DNA of 64,000 bases from Bacillus spongiae (GTDB lineage Bacteria; Bacillota; Bacilli; Bacillales; Bacillaceae_K): NCBI RefSeq assembly GCF_037120725.1, contig NZ_JBBAXC010000002.1:124001-188000 (forward strand), read 5' to 3'. Below the pieces are notes generated by a model. That model was not told where the DNA came from and made no database searches. It was given only the letters and a program-made list of their open reading frames with translations. Position numbers and translations under genes: made by a program. Positions 34,576 through 43,737 of the stretch are shown one piece after another; position 1 is the first letter of the stretch; the number at the start of each line of letters is the position of its first letter.

Positions 34576-36423
34576 ATGAAAACAAGACAAGATTTACGAA
34601 ATATAGCGATTATTGCTCACGTTGACCATGGAAAAACCACTTTAGTAGACGAACTACTAAAGCAGTCAGGGATTTTCCGCTCTAACGAAAATGTTGAAGA
34701 ACGGGCAATGGATTCAAATGATTTAGAAAGAGAACGTGGAATTACCATTCTAGCAAAGAATACCGCTATTCAATATAAAGATACTCGTATTAATATTTTA
34801 GATACACCAGGTCACGCAGACTTTGGTGGAGAAGTCGAGCGTATTATGAAGATGGTTGATGGTGTTCTCCTCGTTGTAGATGCATATGAAGGATGTATGC
34901 CGCAAACCCGTTTTGTTTTAAAGAAAGCATTAGAACAAAATCTAACACCAATTGTTGTTGTGAATAAAATTGATAAAGATTCAGCTCGCCCTGAAGAGGT
35001 AGTAGATGAAGTATTAGAGCTATTTATTGAATTAGATGCAAATGAAGACCAACTTGAATTTCCTGTAGTATATGCTTCTGCTATTAGTGGTACGGCTAGT
35101 CTAGATCCAGATCCTGCTAATCAAGAAGAAAATATGCAATGCTTATACGAAGGAATAATTGAAAATATTCCAGCTCCTGTTGACAATCGGGAAGAGCCAT
35201 TGCAATTCCAAGTAGCATTGCTAGATTATAATGACTACGTTGGAAGAATTGGAATAGGTCGTGTGTTTAGAGGAACGATGGAAGTTGGACAACAAGTTTC
35301 TTTAATGAAGCTTGATGGTTCTGTTAAAAATTTCCGTGTGACGAAAATGTTTGGATTTTTAGGACTGAAGCGTGTAGAAATCGAGAAGGCTTATGCTGGT
35401 GATTTAGTGGCCGTTTCAGGAATGGAAGATATTAATGTAGGGGAAACCGTGTGTCCTGTAGACTATCAAGAGCCACTTCCTATTCTACGTATCGATGAGC
35501 CAACTCTACAAATGACTTTCTTAGTTAATAATAGTCCATTTGCTGGTCGTGAAGGAAAATTTGTAACAGCCCGTAAAATAGAGGAACGTCTACTAGCTCA
35601 ACTTCAAACAGACGTAAGTTTACGTGTTGAAAATACGGACTCTCCTGATGCTTGGGTTGTATCAGGGCGTGGAGAGCTTCATCTTTCTATATTAATTGAA
35701 AACATGCGTCGTGAAGGTTATGAGCTCCAAGTATCAAAGCCTGAAGTTATTGTACGTGAAATTGATGGTGTAAAAAGCGAGCCCGTTGAGCGCGTTCAAA
35801 TCGATGTACCGGAAGAGTATACAGGAAGTATTATTGAGTCATTAGGTTCAAGAAAAGGTGAAATGCTTGATATGATTAACAACGGAAATGGTCAAGTTCG
35901 CCTAATCTTTATGGTTCCTGCCCGTGGCTTGATTGGTTATTCAACCGAATTTATGACATTGACTAGAGGGTACGGGATCATCAATCATTCCTTTGATAGT
36001 TATCAACCTCTTCAGCAAGGTCGTGTCGGAGGACGCCGCCAAGGAGTTATTGTTTCAATGGAGACAGGGAAATCTTCAACATATGGCATAATGCAAGTGG
36101 AGGATCGCGGAACCATCTTTGTTGAGCCTGGCACAGAAATTTATGCAGGTATGATCGTTGGAGAGCATACTCGCGAAAACGATATTACCGTTAATATTAC
36201 GAAAACAAAGCATGCTACCAATGTCCGTTCTGCTACGAAAGATCAAACGGTTACGATTAAAAAACCGAGAATTATGTCTTTAGAACAGTCACTTGAGTAT
36301 TTAAATGATGATGAATATTGTGAAATTACACCTGAATCCATTCGTCTTCGTAAGAAAATCTTAGAAAAAAATGAACGTGAAAGAGTAGCTAAGAAAAAGA
36401 AGCTTGCTGAAAAGAATGATTAA
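34576..36423 (+). CDS. typA: Ribosome-associated GTPase TypA/BipA
   Basis: Translation-factor GTPase that binds ribosomes and aids 50S assembly and stress growth, notably in the cold. The 615-residue protein has G1 [12 protein letters not shown] near 12, G2 RGITI near 53, G3 DTPGHADF near 73, G4 NKIDK near 127, then domain II, the EF-G-like domains III and V and a BipA-specific C-terminal domain. The frame is open seven codons earlier, but AGGAGTG before ATG 34576 and the MKTRQDLRN start are typical. A TATAAT lies at 34519-34524. ylaH follows 18 bp later. Confidence 0.97.
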   Translation: MKTRQDLRNIAIIAHVDHGKTTLVDELLKQSGIFRSNENVEERAMDSNDLERERGITILAKNTAIQYKDTRINILDTPGHADFGGEVERIMKMVDGVLLVVDAYEGCMPQTRFVLKKALEQNLTPIVVVNKIDKDSARPEEVVDEVLELFIELDANEDQLEFPVVYASAISGTASLDPDPANQEENMQCLYEGIIENIPAPVDNREEPLQFQVALLDYNDYVGRIGIGRVFRGTMEVGQQVSLMKLDGSVKNFRVTKMFGFLGLKRVEIEKAYAGDLVAVSGMEDINVGETVCPVDYQEPLPILRIDEPTLQMTFLVNNSPFAGREGKFVTARKIEERLLAQLQTDVSLRVENTDSPDAWVVSGRGELHLSILIENMRREGYELQVSKPEVIVREIDGVKSEPVERVQIDVPEEYTGSIIESLGSRKGEMLDMINNGNGQVRLIFMVPARGLIGYSTEFMTLTRGYGIINHSFDSYQPLQQGRVGGRRQGVIVSMETGKSSTYGIMQVEDRGTIFVEPGTEIYAGMIVGEHTRENDITVNITKTKHATNVRSATKDQTVTIKKPRIMSLEQSLEYLNDDEYCEITPESIRLRKKILEKNERERVAKKKKLAEKND

Positions 36424-36441
36424 TTAAGGAGAGGATAGGTA

Positions 36442-36762
36442 ATGGGAGATATAAAAGTAGAAGAAAAATTGTCATTTTTTGCAGCACTTTATCAAGTTGA
36501 TCAAAATGCTACATTAGGAATGTGGATGCTTTTTCTCACTATTGTAGCCCTTTCCATTTTAGTTTTTAAGCTTGGATTTGCCAAGAAGCTACCTATAATG
36601 AAGTCAGTTATCATCTACCTTTTCCTAATCATTGGCTGTACGGTTCTAACCTTTTTAGGGATATTTTTGCCTATAGCTGAAGGACTAGTAGTTGCAGCGG
36701 TCATTTTAATTATTTATAAAGTTCGCTTATATAACGAAAAGAAGGAAAGTTCTTCATCGTAA
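36442..36762 (+). CDS. ylaH: Membrane protein YlaH
   Basis: Uncharacterised 106-residue membrane protein with three hydrophobic helices (about 25-45, 53-75 and 78-95) and a polar Ser-rich C-terminus. The [16 protein letters not shown] segment near the N-terminus matches YlaH proteins. It follows typA by 18 bp with GGAGAGG before ATG, so the two are co-transcribed, as in B. subtilis. A strong terminator closes the unit. Confidence 0.87.
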   Translation: MGDIKVEEKLSFFAALYQVDQNATLGMWMLFLTIVALSILVFKLGFAKKLPIMKSVIIYLFLIIGCTVLTFLGIFLPIAEGLVVAAVILIIYKVRLYNEKKESSSS

Positions 36763-36771
36763 ACAACATTA

Positions 36772-36802
36772 AAAGGCTCATCGTATTGTACGATGAGCCT
36801 TT
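36772..36802. terminator. Terminator of typA-ylaH
   Basis: AAAGGCTCATCGTA pairs with TACGATGAGCCTTT around TTG. The plus-strand T-tract is only three bases then A-rich; it probably serves both ylaH and the convergent ylaI. Confidence 0.8.
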
Positions 36803-36872
36803 AAAAATTGGCTGTCTGTTTTGTGAAGCACTGGACTGGTTGCAAGTATTCCCCTAAAGGGGTTTGGGACTA

Positions 36873-37073
36873 TTAAAATTCATCAACTTCTTTAGGTGTT
36901 TGATATAGGTGAAAACTTGTAGATTTTTTTCGTTCTTCTGTTCTTATTCGAATCCGTTCATGGCAATTTGTACACATATATGTATGGATAGGACGGTTTC
37001 TCAATCGCTTAGCTTCTAATGTTTCATCTTCAAGCTTGTTAATTTGGTCACATAAAATACACTTCACTCTCAT
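36873..37073 (-). CDS. ylaI: Zinc-ribbon protein YlaI
   Basis: A 66-residue protein with CILC near residue 5 and CTNC near residue 34, two CxxC knuckles that form a zinc ribbon; the linker is basic. It could bind RNA or protein, but no function is known. Size and place match B. subtilis YlaI. The start has GGAGGTTT upstream on the minus strand. It is convergent with ylaH. Confidence 0.87.
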   Translation of the reverse strand: MRVKCILCDQINKLEDETLEAKRLRNRPIHTYMCTNCHERIRIRTEERKKSTSFHLYQTPKEVDEF

Positions 37074-37297
37074 AGAAAAACCTCCATCATTTCTCCATTT
37101 TTAATAAGTATAGCATGTTAAAAGAAAAGAATCCTCTATAAGTAAGTTCTATATTCCTTCACTATCCATAATATAGTATACTAACAGCATAACCTACTCA
37201 CCATGTACGTATAGATAATAAAATCTATATGAAAGGTTGAAATGGCAGACAATGAATTGGTTATAAATTTTGCAAATGTGCTAGAAGGAGGAGCGGA

Positions 37298-37750
37298 ATG
37301 GCGAATCGAGTTGAACCGAAGCTTATACCAGCACTATTTGAAGAATTTCAATCAGAAACATTTGTAACCATCTCTTCAGTTGACAAAAAGTCAGGGGCCC
37401 CAGTAATTCATGCAATTTCTTGGATATTGGCGAAAGATGAGGAGACGCTCGTCCTCTCGGTTGATCAACGTTCGAGGTTGGTCGAGAATGTAGAAAATAA
37501 TTCTACAGTCACTGTGTGTTTAATAGCCAATGAGTCTACGTATGCAATCTCAGGGGAAGCTAGCGTAGAAGGGATGCTAGAAGAAGTGCCATTAAAATTG
37601 TCTTTAATTAAAATAAAAATTAATGAAGTAAGAGATGTGATGTTTTACGGATCGAAAATGGTCCAAGCTCCGACATATGATAAAACATACGATAAAGTGG
37701 CGGCTGAACGCCTAGACAGCCAAGTAATGGAAGCCATGAAAAAAGCATAG
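37298..37750 (+). CDS. ylaL: Pyridoxamine 5'-phosphate oxidase-like flavoprotein YlaL
   Basis: A 150-residue split-barrel protein of the PNPOx-like superfamily, likely binding FMN or F420-type cofactors; no activity is known. Marks are FVTISSVDKKSGAPVIHAISWI near 22-43 in parts, LVLSVDQRSRLVENVENN near 52 and a VCLIANESTYAISGEA strand near 73. It resembles YlaL. In B. subtilis, as I recall, ylaL lies after ylaK, so its place between ylaI and ylaJ is a local rearrangement. Its last six codons form the left arm of a terminator. Confidence 0.8.
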   Translation: MANRVEPKLIPALFEEFQSETFVTISSVDKKSGAPVIHAISWILAKDEETLVLSVDQRSRLVENVENNSTVTVCLIANESTYAISGEASVEGMLEEVPLKLSLIKIKINEVRDVMFYGSKMVQAPTYDKTYDKVAAERLDSQVMEAMKKA

Positions 37751-37772
37751 TGCTTTTTCATGGCTTCTTTTT
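37731..37772. terminator. Terminator with the ylaL stop codon in its loop
   Basis: AAGCCATGAAAAAAGCA pairs with TGCTTTTTCATGGCTT (one bulged A); the TAG stop forms the loop. TTTTT follows at 37768-37772, and the A-rich arm lets it serve convergent ylaJ. Confidence 0.85.
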
Positions 37773-37791
37773 ATTGAAAGAAGTATCGATT

Positions 37792-38391
37792 TTATTCTTC
37801 TTTCATGAATTGATTCGATTGATCTTCTTGGATTTCATTTAATTCATTCTCTGTTTGTGGATTTAGTTTCTTTTTCTCCTTATCTGGAGCATCTTCAGGG
37901 TTGGGATCTTGAAGTAGTCTAGGAACTTCCGGCATAAGTCGACCTACAATGTCAGATAATTCATTTGTAATTCCTTGAAGAGGGTGTCCATTTTGTATAT
38001 CTTGTCCAATTTCTTTTAATCTTGCTGTAATGTCAGGATCTGCTACGACAATGGCGTTCGCGCCACTAGGGTCATTTTTTAGACTTTCTGCTACAGAATA
38101 TTTAATGGTTCCAACTTCAGAACGATCAAGGTTTTGGTCTACATCAATACCAACAATTGCGTACCCCCCTAAAGCGACAGCGGTAGCTCCTTTTACGTTA
38201 CGGGTTGAAATAGCTAATTTTTCAAGATGCTTAGATACAGTAAGACTTTGTTCACGATCCTCTATTTTTATATGACTATCTTTAACCGTAATGGCTTGAT
38301 TTTTGGCTTGAGCTAACTCATCTTTTTCTGGATTCGTGGCACAGGCAGTTAGCAAAAAAAGTATCGTTGAAAAATATAAAACGTTTTTCAT
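37792..38391 (-). CDS. ylaJ: Sporulation lipoprotein YlaJ (YhcN/YlaJ family)
   Basis: Spore-associated lipoprotein, thought to act at the spore membrane in germination or outgrowth. The 199-residue protein has a signal ending in LTAC (residue 17), then the family domain: SKHLEKLAISTRNVKGATAV near 53-72 in parts, GGYAIVGIDVDQNLDRSEVG near 75-94, DPSGANAIVVADPDITARLKEI near 112, and a charged Asn/Glu-rich tail. It is transcribed opposite to ylaL and ylaK. A forespore sigma-G promoter would be expected, but I could not identify one with confidence. Confidence 0.9.
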   Translation of the reverse strand: MKNVLYFSTILFLLTACATNPEKDELAQAKNQAITVKDSHIKIEDREQSLTVSKHLEKLAISTRNVKGATAVALGGYAIVGIDVDQNLDRSEVGTIKYSVAESLKNDPSGANAIVVADPDITARLKEIGQDIQNGHPLQGITNELSDIVGRLMPEVPRLLQDPNPEDAPDKEKKKLNPQTENELNEIQEDQSNQFMKEE

Positions 38392-38555
38392 AATTTTCCT
38401 CCAAGCTTTAATATGTTCCTGTAAAGGTTAGTGTGTATTTATCTTCTATCTTTATGCGTTGGTTCATATATTTTAACAAGCTGAGAATGGAAAATAACCT
38501 GTTGGAGAGGAGCTACATACAATAGAATAAGAAATGAGGAGCAGGAGGCATCGAT

Positions 38556-39884
38556 TTGAGTAAAATTTATGTATTAGATACCAATGTCTTGTTACAAGAT
38601 CCGTATGCGATTTTTTCCTTTCAGAAAAATGAAGTGGTTATTCCAGCCGTCGTCTTAGAAGAAGTTGATTCTAAAAAGAGGTACATGGATGAAATCGGAA
38701 GAAATGCAAGACAAGTATCCAAAATGATCGACGGCTTACGGCAACAAGGAAAGCTCCATGAAAAAATAGCACTCCATAACGGTGGTTCCTTACGTATTGA
38801 ATTGAATCATCGTTCTTTCCATCAACTCCAAGACATATTTGTAGAAAAAACAAATGATAATCGAATTTTGGCTGTGGCTAAAAATTTATCGAATGAGGAA
38901 GAAGCGAAAAGTAATGGTAAATTAGTCATATTAGTCAGTAAAGATACGCTCGTTCGTGTAAAAGCCGATGCTCTAGGGCTACAGGCAGAAGACTTTTTGA
39001 ATGACCGAGTAATCGAAGTAAACGATATTTACAATGGCTTTTTAGAAATCTATGTTGAAAAGAAATCATTAAATATATTTTATGAAAAAGGAGAGCTGAT
39101 GTTATCAGATATAACAGATCAGCGCTTCTATTCTCAACAATTTGTCATATTGAAAGATGTGCTAGGGAGTTCGTCATCTGCCATCGGGATAGTTGATCAT
39201 ACTACGAAAAGCTTAAAAAAGCTCGTGTATGATCAGGAACAAATATGGGGAATTAAGCCGCGGAATGTTCAACAAACGATGGCTTTGGAACTACTTCTTC
39301 GAACTGATATCCCTTTGGTAACACTTGCTGGAAAAGCAGGTACAGGTAAGACGCTGCTGGCTTTAGCAGCAGGATTATTACAAACTGAGGATTTTCAATC
39401 GTATAAAAAACTTCTTGTTGCTCGACCTATTGTACCAGTAGGCAAGGATATTGGCTTTTTACCTGGTGAGAAGCAAGAAAAATTACGACCTTGGATGCAA
39501 CCGATTTTTGATAACCTTGAATATTTGTTTAATACGAAGAAGCAGGGTGAATTGGATAATATATTGGCGGGAATGGCATCCATTGAAGTGGAGGCATTGA
39601 CTTACATTCGTGGTAGAAGTATTCCGGACCAATATATTATCATCGATGAAGCACAAAACTTAACAAAACACGAAGTTAAAACTATTTTAACGAGAGTTGG
39701 AGAAAGAAGTAAAATCGTGTTAATGGGAGACCCTGCACAAATTGATCATCCATATTTAGATGAATATAATAATGGGTTAACCTATGTGATCGAGCGCTTT
39801 AAGGAACAGCAAATTGCTGGTCATATTAAATTGTTAAAAGGGGAAAGGTCAGGTCTTGCTCAATTGGCAGCAGACCTTCTGTAA
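38556..39884 (+). CDS. ylaK: PIN-PhoH ATPase YlaK
   Basis: Two-domain protein combining a PIN ribonuclease fold with a PhoH ATPase/helicase; homologues unwind and cut RNA. The 442-residue protein has the PIN start YVLDTNVLLQDP with acidic active-site residues (residues 4-9, then Glu in VVLEEVDSKK), and the ATPase has Walker A LAGKAGTGKTLLAL near 250 and Walker B YIIIDEAQN near 353. The start codon is TTG, 7 bp after CAGGAGG. It is followed by a terminator, so it is likely its own transcript. Confidence 0.92.
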   Translation: MSKIYVLDTNVLLQDPYAIFSFQKNEVVIPAVVLEEVDSKKRYMDEIGRNARQVSKMIDGLRQQGKLHEKIALHNGGSLRIELNHRSFHQLQDIFVEKTNDNRILAVAKNLSNEEEAKSNGKLVILVSKDTLVRVKADALGLQAEDFLNDRVIEVNDIYNGFLEIYVEKKSLNIFYEKGELMLSDITDQRFYSQQFVILKDVLGSSSSAIGIVDHTTKSLKKLVYDQEQIWGIKPRNVQQTMALELLLRTDIPLVTLAGKAGTGKTLLALAAGLLQTEDFQSYKKLLVARPIVPVGKDIGFLPGEKQEKLRPWMQPIFDNLEYLFNTKKQGELDNILAGMASIEVEALTYIRGRSIPDQYIIIDEAQNLTKHEVKTILTRVGERSKIVLMGDPAQIDHPYLDEYNNGLTYVIERFKEQQIAGHIKLLKGERSGLAQLAADLL

Positions 39885-39919
39885 AGGGTGTTCACTATAA
39901 ACGTCTTTTAAAACATGCC

Positions 39920-39970
39920 AGACTGTAGACAAACTCGATGCAAATCGAAAAACTCTACAGTCTTTTTTTA
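39920..39970 (+). terminator. Terminator of ylaK
   Basis: AGACTGTAGA (39920-39929) pairs with TCTACAGTCT (39954-39963) with a small inner CGAT/ATCG stem, then TTTTTT. Between here and 40251 I see no convincing gene. Confidence 0.82.
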
Positions 39971-40096
39971 TTTTATAGTAACTTAAGTTGCAATCTGGAA
40001 AACAATCTCTCTTATTAACAATAATTTCAAGAAGAAAGAATCCAAAAAAGAAACCTAACCCGTTTGATAAGCATAGGTGGGAGTATAGTTAAAACG

Positions 40097-40189
40097 ATGG
40101 GAGGGATGCTTAGTAAAGAAAAGACAAATGAAACCATGTATTTCTTCTTTCCGGACGCTATCAGACGTGCAACGGATTTTTTTCGCTAA
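40097..40189 (+). CDS. Possible 30-aa small protein
   Basis: A frame of 30 residues with an aromatic run (MYFFFPDAIRR, then DFFR at the end). No good ribosome site precedes ATG 40097, and GGGAGGG is too close to the internal ATG 40106. Unknown; a chance frame is more likely than a gene. Confidence 0.15.
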   Translation: MGGMLSKEKTNETMYFFFPDAIRRATDFFR

Positions 40190-40251
40190 TCCTTAAGTCA
40201 ACATGGAATAGTTTAGTGAGGGCTTAAATGATAAACGAACTATTTAAGACG

Positions 40252-40291
40252 AAAAAAAGGGGTGATGAATATAATGTTCATCATCCCTTTT
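40252..40291 (-). terminator. Terminator of the minus-strand hypothetical gene
   Basis: On the minus strand AAAAGGGATGATGAA pairs with TTCATCACCCCTTTT (one G-U pair, 7-nt loop), followed by TTTC. It lies about 50 bp beyond the gene's stop. Confidence 0.85.
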
Positions 40292-40343
40292 GACGACAAT
40301 ATGTTTTACTCTTTTGTTTTTAAATAATGAAATGTGCAAAAAT

Positions 40344-40841
40344 TTACTCTATTCGTAAAGTTTTTACATGTGTAATGGGGTTGGACTTATTCGAACCATC
40401 TTGAAAATAAACGTGAACAGGTCCATCATCTTGCAGAGGCTTCCCTTTAGAGGAAAAACAAAGAATAAATGAATACGCATCTTCTAATGGGAAAGCATAC
40501 TCGTTTGTTTCTGTTTCGATAATAAACGTTTTTGCCTCTTCAAAAGGGGCAGCATTTTCAATAAAAGGCTTTAAAACAATCGCAAACGTGGATGTAAGTA
40601 ACCTTTCCTTTTCATATTTTTTTTCAGTTTTTAGCGTTGGTGGGTAAGTTGCCCCTTCTTGAATTTCTCGTGACCAATGTTTGGAGATGGCTTTTGTATA
40701 GGTTTCTAATTCATTATTCGTCTCGTTAGTTGCTTCGAAAAAACTTTCTAACTCTTGTTTGCGATCATCAAAAATCCAAACAGAGGGGTCAATCGTAATA
40801 GGGAATTTGACTTTTCCTGCAAAGTTAATAATCTTATCCAA
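40344..40841 (-). CDS. Uncharacterised 165-aa protein
   Basis: I do not recognise this gene with certainty. It encodes a soluble 165-residue protein with no signal or membrane segment. Beta-rich stretches are IINFAGKVKFPITIDPSVWIFDD at the start, LLTSTFAIVLKPFIENAAPFEEA near 80, the FSSKGKPLQDDGPVHVYFQDG segment near 129, and NPITHVKTLRIE at the end. It begins right after a GGGAGAG ribosome site and ends at its own terminator, so it is a real gene. It lies between ylaK and glsA, a place where B. subtilis has no counterpart that I recall. Confidence 0.75.
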   Translation of the reverse strand: MDKIINFAGKVKFPITIDPSVWIFDDRKQELESFFEATNETNNELETYTKAISKHWSREIQEGATYPPTLKTEKKYEKERLLTSTFAIVLKPFIENAAPFEEAKTFIIETETNEYAFPLEDAYSFILCFSSKGKPLQDDGPVHVYFQDGSNKSNPITHVKTLRIE

Positions 40842-41019
40842 TTTGTTCTCTCCCTTTCATCATTCGTGTAGGCGCTTCCTACTCATTTCGTGAATAAGCA
40901 TACCATACGAAATTCATCAATTCATCCTCTTTTAAATCAAAATGAGTGACTTAGTAGAAAAGGGGGAACCTATTGTATAGGAAGTTGATTTGTTTCGTTA
41001 GGTAGAAAGGGTGAGTAAA

Positions 41020-41952
41020 TTGATAAGCTGTAAGACAAATGAAGAACTTACAAAGCTTGTTGAACAGGCAAGACCATTTGTAAAATATGGGAAAGTTGCG
41101 GACTATATTCCTGCTTTAAAGGAAAGTAATCCTGACGATTTATCTGTGTCCATTTGCTATTTAGACGGGACAAGATTTTTTGCAGGAGATTATGTGAAGA
41201 AGTTTACTCTACAAAGTATTTCAAAAGTGATTGCGTTAGCATATGTATTAATTGAGAATGGACCAAATGAAGTTTTTTCAAACGTTGGCATGGAGCCGAC
41301 GGGAGATCCGTTCAATTCAATTGTCAAGCTGGAGACTAGTAATCCTTCAAAACCATTGAATCCGATGATAAATGCCGGTGCCTTAGCTGTGACAAATATG
41401 TTTAAGGGTGAGGATCATTACGAGAAATGGGAAGGATTTATTCAATTTGTCCAATCATTATTAGGAATTGAAGAGGTATCATGGAATGAAAACGTGGCCT
41501 TATCAGAATTTAATACTGCCTTTTTAAATCGTTCCTTAGGTTTCTTTATGAAACAATACGAAATTATTCATGGTGATATTGAAGAGTTATTATTTTTATA
41601 TACAAAACAGTGTGCCATTGAAATCAATTGCTCACAACTAGCTACAATCGGTGCAGTATTTGCAAATGAGGGGAAAGATCCTGTAACGCAGGAGGTTAAA
41701 GTTCCGTCAGATGTAGCAAGAATATGTAAAACCTTTATGGTAACGTGCGGTATGTATAATGCTTCAGGAGAATTTGCGACTAAAGTGGGGATTCCAGCCA
41801 AAAGTGGGGTTTCAGGAGGGATAATGGGAGCAGTTCCCCATAAATGTGGAATTGGTGTATTTGGTCCAGCACTAGATGAGAAAGGAAATAGTATTGCTGG
41901 CTTAAATTTAGTGCAGCTTATGAGTGACCGTTATCAGTGGAGTATTTTTTAA
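41020..41952 (+). CDS. glsA: Glutaminase
   Basis: Hydrolyses glutamine to glutamate and ammonia (serine-dependent beta-lactamase-related fold). The 310-residue protein has the catalytic pair in LQSISKV (Ser-x-x-Lys, about residue 65), [12 protein letters not shown] near 115, the Tyr in a [10 protein letters not shown] segment near 190, and [13 protein letters not shown] near 265. Two starts are possible: GTG 41011 abuts the ribosome site, while TTG 41020 lies 6 bp after AAAGGGTG and aligns with the B. subtilis YlaM start, so TTG is preferred. The next gene is ylaN with its own promoter. Confidence 0.94.
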   Translation: MISCKTNEELTKLVEQARPFVKYGKVADYIPALKESNPDDLSVSICYLDGTRFFAGDYVKKFTLQSISKVIALAYVLIENGPNEVFSNVGMEPTGDPFNSIVKLETSNPSKPLNPMINAGALAVTNMFKGEDHYEKWEGFIQFVQSLLGIEEVSWNENVALSEFNTAFLNRSLGFFMKQYEIIHGDIEELLFLYTKQCAIEINCSQLATIGAVFANEGKDPVTQEVKVPSDVARICKTFMVTCGMYNASGEFATKVGIPAKSGVSGGIMGAVPHKCGIGVFGPALDEKGNSIAGLNLVQLMSDRYQWSIF

Positions 41953-41983
41953 CATTTTCAATTGTAAATCCCTTTCCTAGCGC

Positions 41984-42012
41984 TTGCAATTTTATTCATT
42001 TCACGATAAAAT
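41984..42012 (+). promoter_or_regulatory. Predicted promoter of ylaN
   Basis: TTGCAA (41984-41989), 17 bp, TAAAAT (42007-42012). It lies 32 bp after glsA, giving a leader of about 38 nt for ylaN. Confidence 0.6.
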
Positions 42013-42056
42013 TTTTGGTAGGATTGGCTATTTGCTCGGAAACAGGGGGGATCACT

Positions 42057-42338
42057 GTGGCGTCCGAAATGACAATAAATCATCGCGAGAAAGCCTATGA
42101 ATTATTAAAGCTCGATGCAGAGAAAATTTTACAGCTAATCAAAGTCCAGATGGATAACTTAACGATGCCTCAATGTCCTCTTTATGAGGAAGTGCTCGAT
42201 ACTCAAATGTTTGGGTTGTCGCGCGAAATTGAGTTTGCTGTCCGTCTTGGTTTGGTTGATGATAAAGATGGAAAAGAACTGATGGATTCGCTTGAGCGTG
42301 AACTATCTGCCTTGCATGAAGCTTCAACAAGAAAATAA
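42057..42338 (+). CDS. ylaN: Iron-homeostasis protein YlaN (UPF0358)
   Basis: Small helical protein needed for growth under low iron in B. subtilis; recent work in B. subtilis and Staphylococcus reports iron binding and relief of Fur repression. From GTG 42057 it has 93 residues and keeps the highly conserved core [19 protein letters not shown] and [18 protein letters not shown]. The frame is open 40 codons earlier, but GGGGGG 7 bp before GTG and the V-A-S-E-M start match the family. It has a separate promoter and strong terminator, so it is a single-gene unit. Confidence 0.95.
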   Translation: MASEMTINHREKAYELLKLDAEKILQLIKVQMDNLTMPQCPLYEEVLDTQMFGLSREIEFAVRLGLVDDKDGKELMDSLERELSALHEASTRK

Positions 42339-42355
42339 TCTATTTTTATAAGAGG

Positions 42356-42390
42356 CTCAAACAATACGATGCGATTGTTTGAGTTTTTTT
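42356..42390 (+). terminator. Terminator of ylaN
   Basis: CTCAAACAAT pairs with ATTGTTTGAG, 8-nt loop, followed by seven T. Confidence 0.92.
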
Positions 42391-42478
42391 GTACAATAGA
42401 GTAAGGAATTAAGAAATGAGGCAGGATTTGCAAAAAAATTATAGAATGATAATATTTAGAAAAGGGAATGAAATCTGA

Positions 42479-43699
42479 ATGTTTAAAAAGATTATGAAAT
42501 CCTATGACTACTCATTAATTATTGTTTATGCACTACTTTGCTTATTCGGTGTGGTCATGGTGTATAGTGCGAGCATGGTGGTTTCGGTTACAAAGTATGA
42601 ACTTCCTAGTGATTATTTCTATCAAAGACAATTGCTCTATGTATTGGTAGGTTTTGTTGCGTTTTGTTTAGCGGCTGTATTCCCTTATAAAGCTTTTAAA
42701 TTTAATAAAGTGCTAGTCCCCATTTTAATCTTGACGGTCGGTTCTTTATTTGCGGTTCAGCTTATTGGAGCTAATGCAAGTGCTAATAATGCGCAAAGTT
42801 GGATTTCATTAGGTGGAGGCTTTAAGATTCAACCTTCGGAGTTTGCGAAGCTTTCTATCATTATCTATTTATCTGTCGTTTATGCTAAAAAGCAGGCTTA
42901 CATAAATGATTTTAACAAAGGGGTAGCACCGCCCATTGCCATTCTTATTTTTATCTGTACACTCGTCATTATTCAGCCAGATTTAGGAACTGCTACGATT
43001 ATTTTTGCGATTGGCTGTTCAGTTATTTTATGCTCTGGGGTGAACATTAAAACTTTATTCAAACTGATAGGGTTAGCGGTAGTGTTTGCCGTCCTGTTTT
43101 CCCCCATGATTTGGTTAAAAAAAGATGATATTTTAACTGAAGAGAAACTAGGTAGAATCGATGCTTATTTCGACCCGTTTCTAGATCCATTGGACAATGG
43201 TCTTCAATTAATTAATTCTTATTTTGCAATTGGAAATGGCGGAATACAAGGCGTTGGGTTAGGCGAAAGTATTCAAAAATTAGGCTACCTTCCTGAACCG
43301 CATACAGATTTTATTATGGCGATCATTTCAGAGGAGCTTGGTTTATTAGGGGTAAGCTTCGTCATACTAGGAATAGGGTATATTGTCTTAAAAGGAATTT
43401 ATATAGGGATGAAAAGTAAAGATCCTTTTGCGACCATGCTTGCGGTGGGAATTAGTTCAATGATTGGTATCCAAACGTTCATCAATCTTGGAGGCGTCTC
43501 AGGACTGATTCCAATAACAGGAGTCCCTTTACCGTTTATTAGTTTTGGTGGATCTTCACTGATAGTTTTGTCATTGTCAATGGGGTTATTAGTAAATGTT
43601 TCCATGTTTGCGAAGTATGAAGAAAAATATAAAGAAGATAAGAGTCAAAAGAACTCAAGTTCAAAAATTCGTCAAAATGGGTATTCTATCAACGCGTAA
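42479..43699 (+). CDS. ftsW: Peptidoglycan polymerase FtsW
   Basis: SEDS-family glycosyltransferase that polymerises lipid II at the division septum. The 406-residue protein has about ten membrane helices starting at residue 12. Family marks are YSASM near 29, QSWISLGGGFKIQPSEFAKL near 105-124 in parts, IQPDLGTATI near 161 and the extracellular loop with GLGESIQKLGYLPEPHTDFI near 258-278 in parts, including the essential Asp, then the GVPLPFISFGGSSL signature near 357. The position between ylaN and pyc matches B. subtilis ftsW, which separates it from spoVE and rodA. Confidence 0.94.
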   Translation: MFKKIMKSYDYSLIIVYALLCLFGVVMVYSASMVVSVTKYELPSDYFYQRQLLYVLVGFVAFCLAAVFPYKAFKFNKVLVPILILTVGSLFAVQLIGANASANNAQSWISLGGGFKIQPSEFAKLSIIIYLSVVYAKKQAYINDFNKGVAPPIAILIFICTLVIIQPDLGTATIIFAIGCSVILCSGVNIKTLFKLIGLAVVFAVLFSPMIWLKKDDILTEEKLGRIDAYFDPFLDPLDNGLQLINSYFAIGNGGIQGVGLGESIQKLGYLPEPHTDFIMAIISEELGLLGVSFVILGIGYIVLKGIYIGMKSKDPFATMLAVGISSMIGIQTFINLGGVSGLIPITGVPLPFISFGGSSLIVLSLSMGLLVNVSMFAKYEEKYKEDKSQKNSSSKIRQNGYSINA

Positions 43700-43737
43700 A
43701 AGAATACTTCTAGAACAAACATAGGGGAGTGGCTAAG

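Noticed and set aside
41960-41995. cre-like sequence in the glsA-ylaN gap
   Set aside because: The minus-strand TGCAAGCGCTAGGA matches the cre consensus at too few defined positions and overlaps the -35 only loosely.
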